Notes under the pieces: generated by a model
Database searches by the model: none
Told to the model about the DNA's origin: nothing
The model's input: the letters and a program-made list of their open reading frames with translations, nothing else
Made by a program: the position numbers and the translations under genes
From: Planococcus chinensis
GTDB lineage: Bacteria > Bacillota > Bacilli > Bacillales_A > Planococcaceae
Direction: 5' to 3'
Length of the DNA: 64,000 nucleotides
Assembly: GCF_020071995.1 (NCBI RefSeq)
Contig: NZ_JABWTK010000001.1
Coordinates: forward strand, 124,001-188,000
Shown here: positions 7,605-15,269 of the stretch, in pieces
Layout: each line of letters opens with the position of its first letter
How positions within the stretch are numbered: position 1 is the first letter of the stretch

Positions 7605-8599
7605 GCGAATGCACGCCCTCCTTTCCGGACAATCAGCAAGAAGAACGGCAAGCCGAATAACGCCACAATGGCTGCGACCGGCGTTTCAAACGGCGCATTG
7701 ATAATCCGTCCGAGCAAGTCTGCGAACAGCATGAAAATAGCGCCGGCAACTGCAGACATCGGAATGATGAAGCGGTAGTCGGTGCCGACAATGGCCCGCA
7801 CGATATGCGGAATCATCAAGCCGATAAAGGCCAGGTTTCCGGCAAGTGCTACTGCAGCACCCGCAAGAATCGTAATGGCCACAAACAGAACGCCTTTAAT
7901 GTAAGTGGTCCGCTGGCCAAGCCCGACAGCTGTTTCTTCGCTCAAGCTCAGGATGGTCAGCTGACGTGATAAAAAGAGCGCAATCAAAAGGCCGAGAACG
8001 ATGAACGGAATCACGATCTGCAGCTGGCCCCAGGACGTGCCGATTAGGCCGCCGGCTGTCCACATCGAGACATCTTTGGAAATTTTGAAGTACAGGCCGA
8101 TGCCTTCTGCCAAAGCGGAAAGAAACGCCGAAACGGCGGCTCCGGCCAATACGATGCGAAAAGGCGAGAACCCGCCCCGCTGCGAGGCGCCAAGCCCGAA
8201 AACGATGCCGGCGCCGATTGCCGCACCGATAAAGCAGGCGATGGTGATCCAGAAGTAATTGGCTCCCGGAATAAACGCGAGCGTCACAGCGAGTGCTGCG
8301 TTGGCGCCGGATGTTAAACCAAGAAGGGAAGGGTCGGCCAATGGATTGCGTGTCATCCCTTGCATCATCGCGCCCGAAACGGCAAGTGCCGCTCCAACCA
8401 AAACAGCGGCAGCTTCCCGAGGCAGGCGAATTTCCCGGATAACGTTGATGTCGTCACTTGTTGCACTTGAAAACAAGGCCAGCCAAACATCTTTCAACGA
8501 GATATCAGCGGCTCCGAAAACAATCGCTGTAACAAATATTAAAACAAACACTGCAAAGCTTATAAGTAATTTCGTCAAAAATGGCATTTTGCCGTACAT
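7601..8599 (-). CDS. Iron-siderophore ABC transporter permease (FecCD family, first)
   Basis: This 332-residue FecCD permease carries the same landmarks as its neighbour: REIRLPREAAAVLVGAALAV, MTRNPLADPSLLGLTSGAN and NLAFIGLMIPHIVRAIVG. It has about nine membrane helices and pairs with the next permease. The gene follows the binding-protein gene after 62 bases, and a hairpin at 8628-8659 sits in that gap. Together with the ATPase and lipoprotein it completes a four-gene ferric-hydroxamate-type importer under apparent Fur control. Confidence 0.92.
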   Translation of the reverse strand: MYGKMPFLTKLLISFAVFVLIFVTAIVFGAADISLKDVWLALFSSATSDDINVIREIRLPREAAAVLVGAALAVSGAMMQGMTRNPLADPSLLGLTSGANAALAVTLAFIPGANYFWITIACFIGAAIGAGIVFGLGASQRGGFSPFRIVLAGAAVSAFLSALAEGIGLYFKISKDVSMWTAGGLIGTSWGQLQIVIPFIVLGLLIALFLSRQLTILSLSEETAVGLGQRTTYIKGVLFVAITILAGAAVALAGNLAFIGLMIPHIVRAIVGTDYRFIIPMSAVAGAIFMLFADLLGRIINAPFETPVAAIVALFGLPFFLLIVRKGGRAFA

Positions 8600-8627
8600 C
8601 GATCATCATCTTTTCTGTAAGAGAATA

Positions 8628-8659
8628 AAAGAGGGATTCTGGTAAAAGAATCCCTCTTT
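8628..8659 (-). terminator. Hairpin inside the iron-uptake operon
   Basis: A perfect 12-base-pair stem (AAAGAGGGATTC and complement, eight-base loop) lies between the binding-protein and first permease genes. On the minus strand it is followed by only a short T-rich run (TTTTA), so it may be a partial terminator or a 3' end protector that gives more binding protein than permease. Confidence 0.6.
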
Positions 8660-8661
8660 GC

Positions 8662-9585
8662 TTATTGTTTGCCTAAAAATTTCTCGATAAAGAATTCGAG
8701 CTGATATTCTAATGTGAGGGGGTCGTTAAAGTAAAATTCTTTGGCATTGGCTTCAAACACTTGGCCGTTCTTCACTGCTGGAGTGTTTTTATACAAATCG
8801 GTTTCCTGGAATGAATTGTCCTGTTCGCTGTCTTTGCTGAAGATGACATAGTCGCCCATGTACTCAGGCAGCACTTCTTGAGACAAGGCATAGTATCCAT
8901 CTTTCAATGCCATTTCTTTTACTTTTTCTGGCATCTTCAATTTCATTTCCTGGTAAAGGATTTCGGTTCCGCGTCCCCAATTGTCGCCAAAGACGTAAAG
9001 CTGCTTGTCGAAGTTTTCAATGACGGATACGGTTGCGTCTTCGCCGATTTCAGCACGGATGTCATCGCCGGCTTGTTGAGCGCGTTTTTGGAAGTCAGTG
9101 ATCCAGTCTTGAGCTTCTTTTTCTTTGTTCAGCAGTTTCCCGATTTCCAGGTGCTGTGTCAGATAATCCACTTTACCATAAGTGAACGTCACGGTTGGTG
9201 CAATTTCCTTTAATTTGTCGATATTTTTGATGGTAGAAAGACCGACGATCAAATCCGGTTCCAATTCGATGATTTTCTCCAAATTGTCTTCTGTCACTTC
9301 TTCTACATTTGCTAAATCTTTGTCAAAACGAGGGTTGTTTTTTGACCAGGCATCTACGCCCACTAACGGTACATCAAGCGCCATAACATCCCCTGCATAA
9401 GTAGACAGGACGATGACGCGCTGCGGATCAGCAGGGACTTCTACCGGGCCGTTCTCGGATTCGTATGTAATCGTTTCAGCCTTGCCTTCTGTGCTTTTAG
9501 CTTCTGCTTCGTTCGATTTTTCATTGCTGCAAGCTGCAAGCAGCAGGATGGCTAATAAAAGAAAAGGTAACAAGTATTTTTTCAT
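8662..9585 (-). CDS. Iron(III)-hydroxamate binding lipoprotein (FhuD family)
   Basis: The 307-residue protein has a lipoprotein signal ending LLLAAC with Cys19 as the lipid-anchored residue, followed by an acidic linker. The body is a class III binding protein with two lobes joined by a long helix. The segment VYVFGDNWGRGTEILYQE-like (LYVFGDNWGRGTEI here, near residue 205) and YMGDYVIFS closely resemble what I recall of Staphylococcus aureus FhuD1/FhuD2, which bind hydroxamate siderophores such as ferrioxamine and ferrichrome. The gene sits 3 bases downstream of the ATPase gene and ahead of both permeases. Confidence 0.88.
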   Translation of the reverse strand: MKKYLLPFLLLAILLLAACSNEKSNEAEAKSTEGKAETITYESENGPVEVPADPQRVIVLSTYAGDVMALDVPLVGVDAWSKNNPRFDKDLANVEEVTEDNLEKIIELEPDLIVGLSTIKNIDKLKEIAPTVTFTYGKVDYLTQHLEIGKLLNKEKEAQDWITDFQKRAQQAGDDIRAEIGEDATVSVIENFDKQLYVFGDNWGRGTEILYQEMKLKMPEKVKEMALKDGYYALSQEVLPEYMGDYVIFSKDSEQDNSFQETDLYKNTPAVKNGQVFEANAKEFYFNDPLTLEYQLEFFIEKFLGKQ

Positions 9586-9588
9586 GGG

Positions 9589-10380
9589 TCATACTCCTTT
9601 GATTAAGTTATAAGTGATGCACATCGGTTTTTGCGTGCGCGGATCGAGCCCGATTTCGGCGTCAATCCGGAAAACTTTCTTCAATACAGGCTGCGTAATG
9701 ACTTCTTCGCACGTACCGGCTTTCACGACCTGGCCGTCTTTCATGGCAATGATGTGGTCGGCAAAGCGGGCGGCCTGGTTCAAGTCATGGAGCACCATGA
9801 TAATGGTGCGCCCTTGTTCGCGGTTGAGCTTCTCCAGCAATTCCAGGATTTCCAGCTGATGGGCCATGTCCAGGTAAGTGGTCGGCTCATCCAGGAAAAT
9901 CATTTCCGTGTCCTGTGCCAAAGCCATGGCAATCCAGACACGCTGGCGTTGGCCGCCGGACAGTGCATCCACCGGGTGGTACTTGAAAAACTGTGTGCCG
10001 GTAACATCCAGCGCCCAGTTGATCATATCGTAATCTTTTTTGGACAGGCGGCCGAAGCCTTTCTGATAAGGAAACCTTCCATAAGAGACGAGTTCTCCGA
10101 CAGTCAAACCGTTGGCGCTTTCCGGCGTCTGCGGCAGAATCGCCATTTTTTTGGCGAGCGCTTTGGTGCTTTCTTTCGCAATATTGCCGCCATCGAGTAC
10201 AACCGAACCGGACTGCTGAGAAATGATGCGGGTAATCGCTTTTAGCAGAGTCGACTTGCCGCAGCCGTTCGATCCGATAATGGTAGTGATTTTTTTATCC
10301 GGGATTTCAACGCTCAAATCTTTGACGATCAGCCGCTCCCCGTAGCCGACATTCAATTCCTCTGTTAAAAGACGGACCAT
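9589..10380 (-). CDS. Iron-siderophore ABC transporter ATPase (FhuC type)
   Basis: The 263-residue ATPase has Walker A GSNGCGKST near residue 38, Q-loop ILPQTPES, signature LSGGQRQRVWIAMAL, Walker B MIFLDEPTTYLD and H-loop VLHDLNQAARF. LDEPTTYLD and the downstream DLNQAA motif are typical of FhuC/FecE-type ATPases. ATG at 10380 is chosen because an AAAGGAGAGG site precedes it; an upstream in-frame ATG at 10434 has none. It is the first gene of the uptake operon and lies just downstream of the Fur-box promoter. Confidence 0.92.
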   Translation of the reverse strand: MVRLLTEELNVGYGERLIVKDLSVEIPDKKITTIIGSNGCGKSTLLKAITRIISQQSGSVVLDGGNIAKESTKALAKKMAILPQTPESANGLTVGELVSYGRFPYQKGFGRLSKKDYDMINWALDVTGTQFFKYHPVDALSGGQRQRVWIAMALAQDTEMIFLDEPTTYLDMAHQLEILELLEKLNREQGRTIIMVLHDLNQAARFADHIIAMKDGQVVKAGTCEEVITQPVLKKVFRIDAEIGLDPRTQKPMCITYNLIKGV

Positions 10381-10479
10381 CCTGCAAAACCTCTCCTTTA
10401 ACTTCTTTGGGATGAAATAAACCAAAAGAAGCAAATTTCCTATGTATAAAAACTTCCTTTAAGCGTTCAAAACAAATTA

Positions 10480-10508
10480 ATAATATATCCATTGATAATG
10501 ATTATCAA
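10480..10508 (-). promoter_or_regulatory. Promoter of the iron-uptake operon
   Basis: On the minus strand TTGATA (10508-10503) and TATTAT (10485-10480) are 17 bases apart. The -35 element is the left half of the Fur box read on this strand. Transcription would run into the ATPase gene starting at 10380. Confidence 0.75.
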
Positions 10509-10520
10509 TTTCAGTACAAT
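10492..10520 (+). promoter_or_regulatory. Promoter of the YcgT/IruO-type reductase gene
   Basis: TTGATA at 10492-10497 and TACAAT at 10515-10520 are 17 bases apart. The -35 box lies within the Fur palindrome, mirror-symmetrical to the promoter on the other strand. The reductase gene starts at 10584. Confidence 0.75.
10493..10507. promoter_or_regulatory. Fur box
   Basis: TGATAATGATTATCA is a perfect 7-1-7 inverted repeat and matches the Bacillus Fur operator. It lies over the -35 boxes of both divergent promoters, so iron-loaded Fur should shut both the uptake operon and the reductase. Confidence 0.92.
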
Positions 10521-10583
10521 CAATACTATAAGTCGTAATTTTTTCAGTGTCAACTGAAAATTGACAAGAGGAGTGGATTATTT

Positions 10584-11633
10584 ATGGGCGAAACAGATAT
10601 TTTCGACGTCACCATCATCGGCGGTGGGCCAGCCGGACTATATTCAGCTTTTTACAGTGGATTAAGAGAAATGAAAACCAAACTGATTGAGTACCAGCCG
10701 CAGCTTGGCGGAAAAATCCATGTCTATCCGGAAAAAATGATTTGGGACGTCGGCGGGCAGATGCCAATCCAAGGCGCTAAGCTCATTGATCAGCTTGTTA
10801 CACAAGGACTGACGTTCAATCCGGAAGTCGTATTAAATGAGAAAATCGAAGCGATTAACCGGAATGAAGACGGTCTTTTTGAATTGACCGGTTCTTCAGG
10901 TGAACGCCACTTGTCTAAAACAATCATTGTCGCTGTAGGAGGAGGCATCTTAAACCCTCAAAAACTTGAAATCAACGGTGCAGAACGTTTTGAAGTGTCG
11001 AATCTCAACTACACCGTGAAATCACTCGGCCGCTTTAAAGGCAAGACCGTCCTGATTTCGGGCGGAGGCAATTCCGCTGTCGACTGGGCCAATGAACTGG
11101 AACCGATTGCGGAAAAAGTCTATGTGACCTACCGGAAGCAGGAGCTGGCCGGCCACGAAGCCCAAGTGAAGCAGCTGATGAACAGTTCAGCTGAATGCCT
11201 ATTGAATACCACAATTACAAAATTGATCGCTTCTGACGGCCGCGATGCCATTGAACTCGTTGAACTGACAAATCAGGAAACGGGCGCCACTTCGCTGCTG
11301 CCAATTGATGAAGTCATCATCAACCATGGCTACGAACGCGATGCAACCTTGCTGGAGCAAAGCGGACTGGATATTGAAATTGCAGACGGCTATTATATCG
11401 CTGGCAACGCCAACAGTGAATCTTCCGTTCCGGGCTTGTACGCAGCAGGTGACATCCTGCAGCATCCAGGAAAACTTAACCTGATCGCCGGGACATTCCA
11501 GGATGCGGCAAATGCTGTCAACAAAGCGAAGCAGTTTATCCAGCCGGATGCCTATGGTATGGCCATGGTGTCATCGCATAACGAAGTTTTCAAAGAGCGC
11601 AACAAAGAACTGGTCAAGCAGTTGATCAATTAA
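10584..11633 (+). CDS. Ferredoxin/flavodoxin-NADP+ reductase, YumC/YcgT/IruO type
   Basis: The 349-residue flavoprotein has an FAD-binding GGGPAG motif at about residues 14-19 and a second dinucleotide motif GGGNSAVDWA near 158-167 for NADPH, then GLYAAGDI near 290, where the family contacts FAD. It belongs to the thioredoxin-reductase-like FNR type 2 but lacks the CxxC redox pair. To my knowledge B. subtilis YcgT is in the Fur regulon and staphylococcal IruO supports siderophore iron release. With a Fur box shared with a hydroxamate importer, the likely job is reductive iron release in the cytoplasm. Confidence 0.88.
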   Translation: MGETDIFDVTIIGGGPAGLYSAFYSGLREMKTKLIEYQPQLGGKIHVYPEKMIWDVGGQMPIQGAKLIDQLVTQGLTFNPEVVLNEKIEAINRNEDGLFELTGSSGERHLSKTIIVAVGGGILNPQKLEINGAERFEVSNLNYTVKSLGRFKGKTVLISGGGNSAVDWANELEPIAEKVYVTYRKQELAGHEAQVKQLMNSSAECLLNTTITKLIASDGRDAIELVELTNQETGATSLLPIDEVIINHGYERDATLLEQSGLDIEIADGYYIAGNANSESSVPGLYAAGDILQHPGKLNLIAGTFQDAANAVNKAKQFIQPDAYGMAMVSSHNEVFKERNKELVKQLIN

Positions 11634-11713
11634 TCTGAAGGAATCCTTGTTTGAACGGCTACATTCAAAGGTATAGAAGGGATGTCTAATTAAATTCAAA
11701 GGAGGAATTCTGA

Positions 11714-12130
11714 ATGGATTTTAAAGATCACGGAAAAGAACCGTACGTGGTGAATATCGAAGAAGCGACAACGAAAAATGATAATTTCCGGACGACGATT
11801 TGGACCGGCGAAAACTTGCAAGTCACGGTCATGAGCGTTGAACCGGGCGATGACATCGGACTCGAAAAGCATGAAGGCGACCAATTCCTGCGCATCGAAG
11901 GCGGCAGCGGATTTGTCCAGATGGGCGACAGCGAAGACAACCTGACGTTTGAACAGGATGCAAAAGACGACGACGCCATCATGATTCCAGCCGGCAAATA
12001 CCATAACGTAACCAATAAAGGCGATGAGCCATTGAAAGTCTACTCTATCTACGCACCGCCTGAACATGAGCCGGGCACTGTCCACAAGACAAAAGCCGAA
12101 GCGGACGCTGCAGAAGCGGAAGAAGAATAA
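11714..12130 (+). CDS. Cupin-domain protein
   Basis: This 138-residue protein carries a single cupin barrel. Cupin motif one is EPGDDIGLEKHEGDQFLRIEGG and motif two is MIPAGKYHNVTNKGDEP, with the usual metal-binding histidines H and E in motif one and His in motif two. The ends are very acidic, and the C-terminal 20 residues are mostly Ala and Glu. Such proteins are widespread and mostly of unknown function, possibly sugar or small-molecule binding. AAAGGAGG precedes ATG 11714. It is transcribed alone with its own terminator. Confidence 0.85.
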   Translation: MDFKDHGKEPYVVNIEEATTKNDNFRTTIWTGENLQVTVMSVEPGDDIGLEKHEGDQFLRIEGGSGFVQMGDSEDNLTFEQDAKDDDAIMIPAGKYHNVTNKGDEPLKVYSIYAPPEHEPGTVHKTKAEADAAEAEEE

Positions 12131-12139
12131 AAGCATATA

Positions 12140-12174
12140 TGAAAAGGGCATCCTCTGAGGATGCCCTTTTTTAC
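12140..12174. terminator. Terminator between the cupin and MFS genes
   Basis: Perfect stem AAAAGGGCATCCT/AGGATGCCCTTTT with a three-base loop, followed by T. It lies between two convergent genes and can act in both directions. Confidence 0.9.
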
Positions 12175-12175
12175 G

Positions 12176-13378
12176 TTAAGCCGAAGCAAGCCGGTTGGCC
12201 TGGTGTTCTTTTTTACCGTGCAGAAAATAATAAAGAATGGAAACTGCAGCGACTACCCCGCCTAAAATGGCATACATTGTGCTGTAGCCGGTCATGACTA
12301 TGATAAAACCAAGAAGATAAGGGCCAAATCCAAGCCCGGCATCCATGAAAATAAAGAAAGTCGACGTTGCCAATCCCATGCGGTGCGGCGGCGTCAGTTT
12401 GATGGCGACGGCTTGGCTTGTGGACTGCATATTGCCGAAGCCAAGGCCGATCAAGAAACCGGAAAGCAAAAACGGTAAAGTCGTTTCTGCGGTGCTTAGC
12501 AGCAGAAGCCCCACCGCGAAAATGAAGAATGCCGGATACATGACGTAATTCGCACCTTTGGCATCCATAAGCCGGCCGGTGAAGGGCCTTGAGAAAAGAA
12601 CCGCGATGGAGTAAACGATGAAGAAAAAGCTCGCAGCTTCCACTAGCCCGCGTTCGACGGCATAGAAGTTGATGAACGACAAAACGCCCGCGTAGCAAAA
12701 AGCGACAATGAAGATGACCAACGTAATCGGCACCGCTTTCGGTTCTACAAAATGAGACAGTTTGAATCCTTTTATTTCATCTTTAGCAGGCAGAGCATCG
12801 ATGGGCGGCACGGTGACAAAAAAGGAAATGGCCAGGCTGGCTGCACCACAGGCAAGACACAGCGCAAAGAGCATTTCATAGCTCGAGTGCTGGTTCATGT
12901 AAAGGCCGATAAACGGTCCGATGGCTGTCGCCAACGTGTTGCTGAGGCTGAAATAACCGATTCCTTCGCCTTTTCGTGATGCCGGGATGATCTGGGCTAC
13001 GATTGTGCCGGCGGCGGTTGCCGCAAACCCGAGCATCATGCCATGCAAAAAGCGGTTGAACATCAGAAACGGAAGCCCAAGCTCCAGAAAATAAAAGAAT
13101 GTGGTAAGCGTGAACAGGGCGAGACCGATTACCATCGTTCTTTTGCGTCCAATGCGATCCAAAAATCGTCCGATCATCAGGCGGCCGGCCAATACGCCAA
13201 TGATGAAAATGCCGGTCACGAGGCCCGCTTCGCTAGTGGAAGCTCCATAAGTGTCGCCGGCATAAACCGCGATAGTTACCATCAAAAGGTAAAAAATCAA
13301 GACCAGAAAGAAGTTGACGGAAGAGGTAAGGATAAAATCCTTAGTCCATAGCCGGGGATTTGATGAAATCAATTTCAA
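12176..13378 (-). CDS. MFS exporter, second of a tandem pair
   Basis: The 400-residue protein is a 12-helix major facilitator, probably a drug/proton antiporter. Motif A appears as GRFLDRIGRKRTMVIG after helix two and an antiporter-type motif C-like glycine-rich stretch follows in helix five. It is about two thirds identical by eye to the MFS protein encoded directly upstream, so the pair arose by tandem duplication. A terminator lies between them, but this gene has no evident promoter of its own and may be read by read-through. The MarR gene at the head of the cluster probably controls both. Confidence 0.88.
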   Translation of the reverse strand: MKLISSNPRLWTKDFILTSSVNFFLVLIFYLLMVTIAVYAGDTYGASTSEAGLVTGIFIIGVLAGRLMIGRFLDRIGRKRTMVIGLALFTLTTFFYFLELGLPFLMFNRFLHGMMLGFAATAAGTIVAQIIPASRKGEGIGYFSLSNTLATAIGPFIGLYMNQHSSYEMLFALCLACGAASLAISFFVTVPPIDALPAKDEIKGFKLSHFVEPKAVPITLVIFIVAFCYAGVLSFINFYAVERGLVEAASFFFIVYSIAVLFSRPFTGRLMDAKGANYVMYPAFFIFAVGLLLLSTAETTLPFLLSGFLIGLGFGNMQSTSQAVAIKLTPPHRMGLATSTFFIFMDAGLGFGPYLLGFIIVMTGYSTMYAILGGVVAAVSILYYFLHGKKEHQANRLASA

Positions 13379-13453
13379 GCGTCACTCCTTTATCTCTTTT
13401 TTTACTAGTTTCCCAGATGAAGGATGGGAAAGCAATTTGTCGGCTGCGGAAAA

Positions 13454-13489
13454 CCAAAAAAGGCATCCCTATAAGGATGCCTTTCAAAC
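13454..13489 (-). terminator. Terminator between the tandem MFS genes
   Basis: Stem AAAGGCATCC/GGATGCCTTT with a five-base loop; on the minus strand it is followed by six T. Its arm sequence resembles the terminator of the second copy (12140-12174), as expected if the duplication included it. Confidence 0.8.
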
Positions 13490-14689
13490 TTATGATACCG
13501 ACATGGTCTCGTTTGCTGCGTGTTCTTTCTTGCCATGCAGCAAGTAATACAAGAACGCTGTGGCCAGCGCCGCAATGGCTAAAATCACGTACATATTGCT
13601 GTAGCCGGTAATGGGAATCATAAAACCCAAAATATACGGACCGAATCCGAGGCCGGCGTCCATAAAGATAAAGAATGTTGAAGTGGCAAGCCCCATGCGG
13701 TGAGGCGGCGTCAATTTGACGGCCACTGCCTGTGTGGTTGATTGCATATTGCCGAAACCAAGGCCGATCAGTGCACCCGACAACAGTAACGTAACACTAT
13801 TGTCTGCCGTACTCAGCAAAAATAGACCAAGGGCAAAGACAGCAAAAGCGGGATACATGACGTAGTTCGCGCCTTTCACGTCCATCAAACGGCCGGTGAA
13901 TGGGCGCGAAGCCAAGACGGCTAATGCGTAGACCACGAAGAACATGCTGGCCGTGTCGACCAGGTCGATTTCAATGGCGTAGAAATTGATGAACGACAGC
14001 ACACTCGCGTAACATAAGCTGACCGCTAGTGTAATAAAGGCGATCGGAACCGCTTTCGGTTCGAGGAAATTCGAAAGGCTGAAACCTTTTGTTTGTGCCG
14101 ACGCGGGAGCTGCTTCCAAAGGTGGCACCTGAACAAACAAGGAAACGAGTAAACTGATGGCTCCTAAAGCGAGGCAAAGGCCGAAAATGACTTCAAAGCT
14201 GGTGCGCTGAGTCATGAAAAGGCCGATAAAAGGGCCGATCGCCGTCGCCATTGTGGCACTCATACTGAAATAGCCGATGCCTTCCCCTTTGCGGGACATC
14301 GGGATGATCTGAGCTACGATGGTACCCGCTGCCGTACTGGCGATTCCTAAGGTCATGCCGTGCAACAGGCGGTTGACCATCAAGAAAGGAAGGCCGAGCT
14401 GCACGTAGTAAAGAAGGGTGGTGACGGTGAACAAGGCGAGGCCGATAAGCAAGGTCCGTTTCCGGCCGATTTTGTCGATGACCCGGCCAATCCCTAAACG
14501 GCCGATCAACGTGCCGATGATGAAAATCCCGGTAACGAGGCCTGCTTCACTGGTAGTGGCGCTGAATTCCTCAACGGCATATTTGCCGATGGTAACAATT
14601 AATAGATAAAAGATTAAAATAAGAAAAAAGTTGATTAAGGACGCTATGATAAAATTCTTTGTCCATAATGGCGGTTTGTTTTGATTCAC
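13490..14689 (-). CDS. MFS exporter, first of a tandem pair
   Basis: This 399-residue major facilitator has 12 helices and motif A GRVIDKIGRKRTLLIG after helix two. It shares long identical stretches with its downstream copy, for example the segment KLTPPHRMGLATSTFFIFMD near residue 335. The gene starts 4 bases inside the MarR gene, so it is translationally coupled to its presumed repressor. The arrangement marR-mfs is typical of efflux pumps for antibiotics, dyes or natural products. The substrate is unknown. Confidence 0.9.
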   Translation of the reverse strand: MNQNKPPLWTKNFIIASLINFFLILIFYLLIVTIGKYAVEEFSATTSEAGLVTGIFIIGTLIGRLGIGRVIDKIGRKRTLLIGLALFTVTTLLYYVQLGLPFLMVNRLLHGMTLGIASTAAGTIVAQIIPMSRKGEGIGYFSMSATMATAIGPFIGLFMTQRTSFEVIFGLCLALGAISLLVSLFVQVPPLEAAPASAQTKGFSLSNFLEPKAVPIAFITLAVSLCYASVLSFINFYAIEIDLVDTASMFFVVYALAVLASRPFTGRLMDVKGANYVMYPAFAVFALGLFLLSTADNSVTLLLSGALIGLGFGNMQSTTQAVAVKLTPPHRMGLATSTFFIFMDAGLGFGPYILGFMIPITGYSNMYVILAIAALATAFLYYLLHGKKEHAANETMSVS

Positions 14690-15120
14690 TTGCTCGACTC
14701 CTTACTGATTAGTTGATTGCGTATTGCGTTCATGACTTCGATAGCTTCCAGCTGCTGCTCCTCGGAAATTCCTTCGAGAATATCCTGTTCAAACCGGTCG
14801 ACCGTCACCCGGACTTCTGTGTATACTTTTTGACCAAGCGCGGTCAGCTTCATCGGCTTTTCGCGCCGGTCTTTTCCAGGAATGTGCTCGATAAAGCCGG
14901 ATTCCTCCAAGCTTCTGATAATCCGGGTCATTGTCGGTTTTTCGACGCGCTGATACTGGGCAAGCTCGACCAATGTTGCAGATTCGTTATTGGCCAGGTA
15001 ATAGAGAATTGTCCATTCCGCCCGGTACAAGCCATGTTTGCCAAGCTCTATATTGAGGTGGTGCTCAAAAGGCCGGTACAACAGCATAAATTGGTGGAAA
15101 AATTGCTGAAACGTTTTAAT
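14686..15120 (-). CDS. MarR-family regulator of the MFS pair, probable ATT start
   Basis: The protein has a winged-helix domain with LVELAQYQRVEKPTMTRIIRSLEESGFIE-type recognition region and wing DRREKPMKLT, typical of MarR. The first ATG is at 15087 but has no ribosome site and would trim helix one. Eleven codons upstream, ATT at 15120-15118 lies 7 bases after a perfect AGGAGG (15133-15128), and the extra residues IKTFQQFFHQF look like a normal MarR helix one. I therefore extend the gene to 15120 with a rare ATT start. It overlaps the MFS gene by 4 bases and likely represses this cluster. Confidence 0.78.
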   Translation of the reverse strand: MKTFQQFFHQFMLLYRPFEHHLNIELGKHGLYRAEWTILYYLANNESATLVELAQYQRVEKPTMTRIIRSLEESGFIEHIPGKDRREKPMKLTALGQKVYTEVRVTVDRFEQDILEGISEEQQLEAIEVMNAIRNQLISKESSK

Positions 15121-15141
15121 GGGAAGACCTCCTCTTAAAAA

Positions 15142-15176
15142 TAGTTAGTCTGGTTAATAGTTAGTTAAGCTAACTA
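15142..15176. promoter_or_regulatory. Probable MarR operator
   Basis: TAGTTAG-TTAAG-CTAACTA at 15158-15176 is a perfect 7-5-7 inverted repeat, and another TAGTTAG half-site lies at 15142-15148, sixteen bases away. The site sits just upstream of the regulator's AGGAGG. A TTGATA at 15190-15185 on the minus strand may be the -35 box, which would place the palindrome over the promoter. Confidence 0.7.
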
Positions 15177-15225
15177 ATATATATTATCAAATTTGAAGGC
15201 ATCTGTCTAATTCGTATTTAGGAAA

Positions 15226-15262
15226 AGAAAAAACAGACAAGCTCTTTTAAAGAGATTGTCTG
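15226..15262 (-). terminator. Terminator after the aldo/keto reductase gene
   Basis: Stem CAGACAA...TTGTCTG with an inner CTCTTT/AAAGAG pairing; on the minus strand it is followed by a T-rich run. Confidence 0.8.
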
Positions 15263-15269
15263 TTGCCAA

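Noticed and set aside
7596-8645. Plus-strand frames opposite the FecCD permease genes
   Set aside because: Low-complexity shadows with no ribosome site; the minus-strand genes have clear family motifs.
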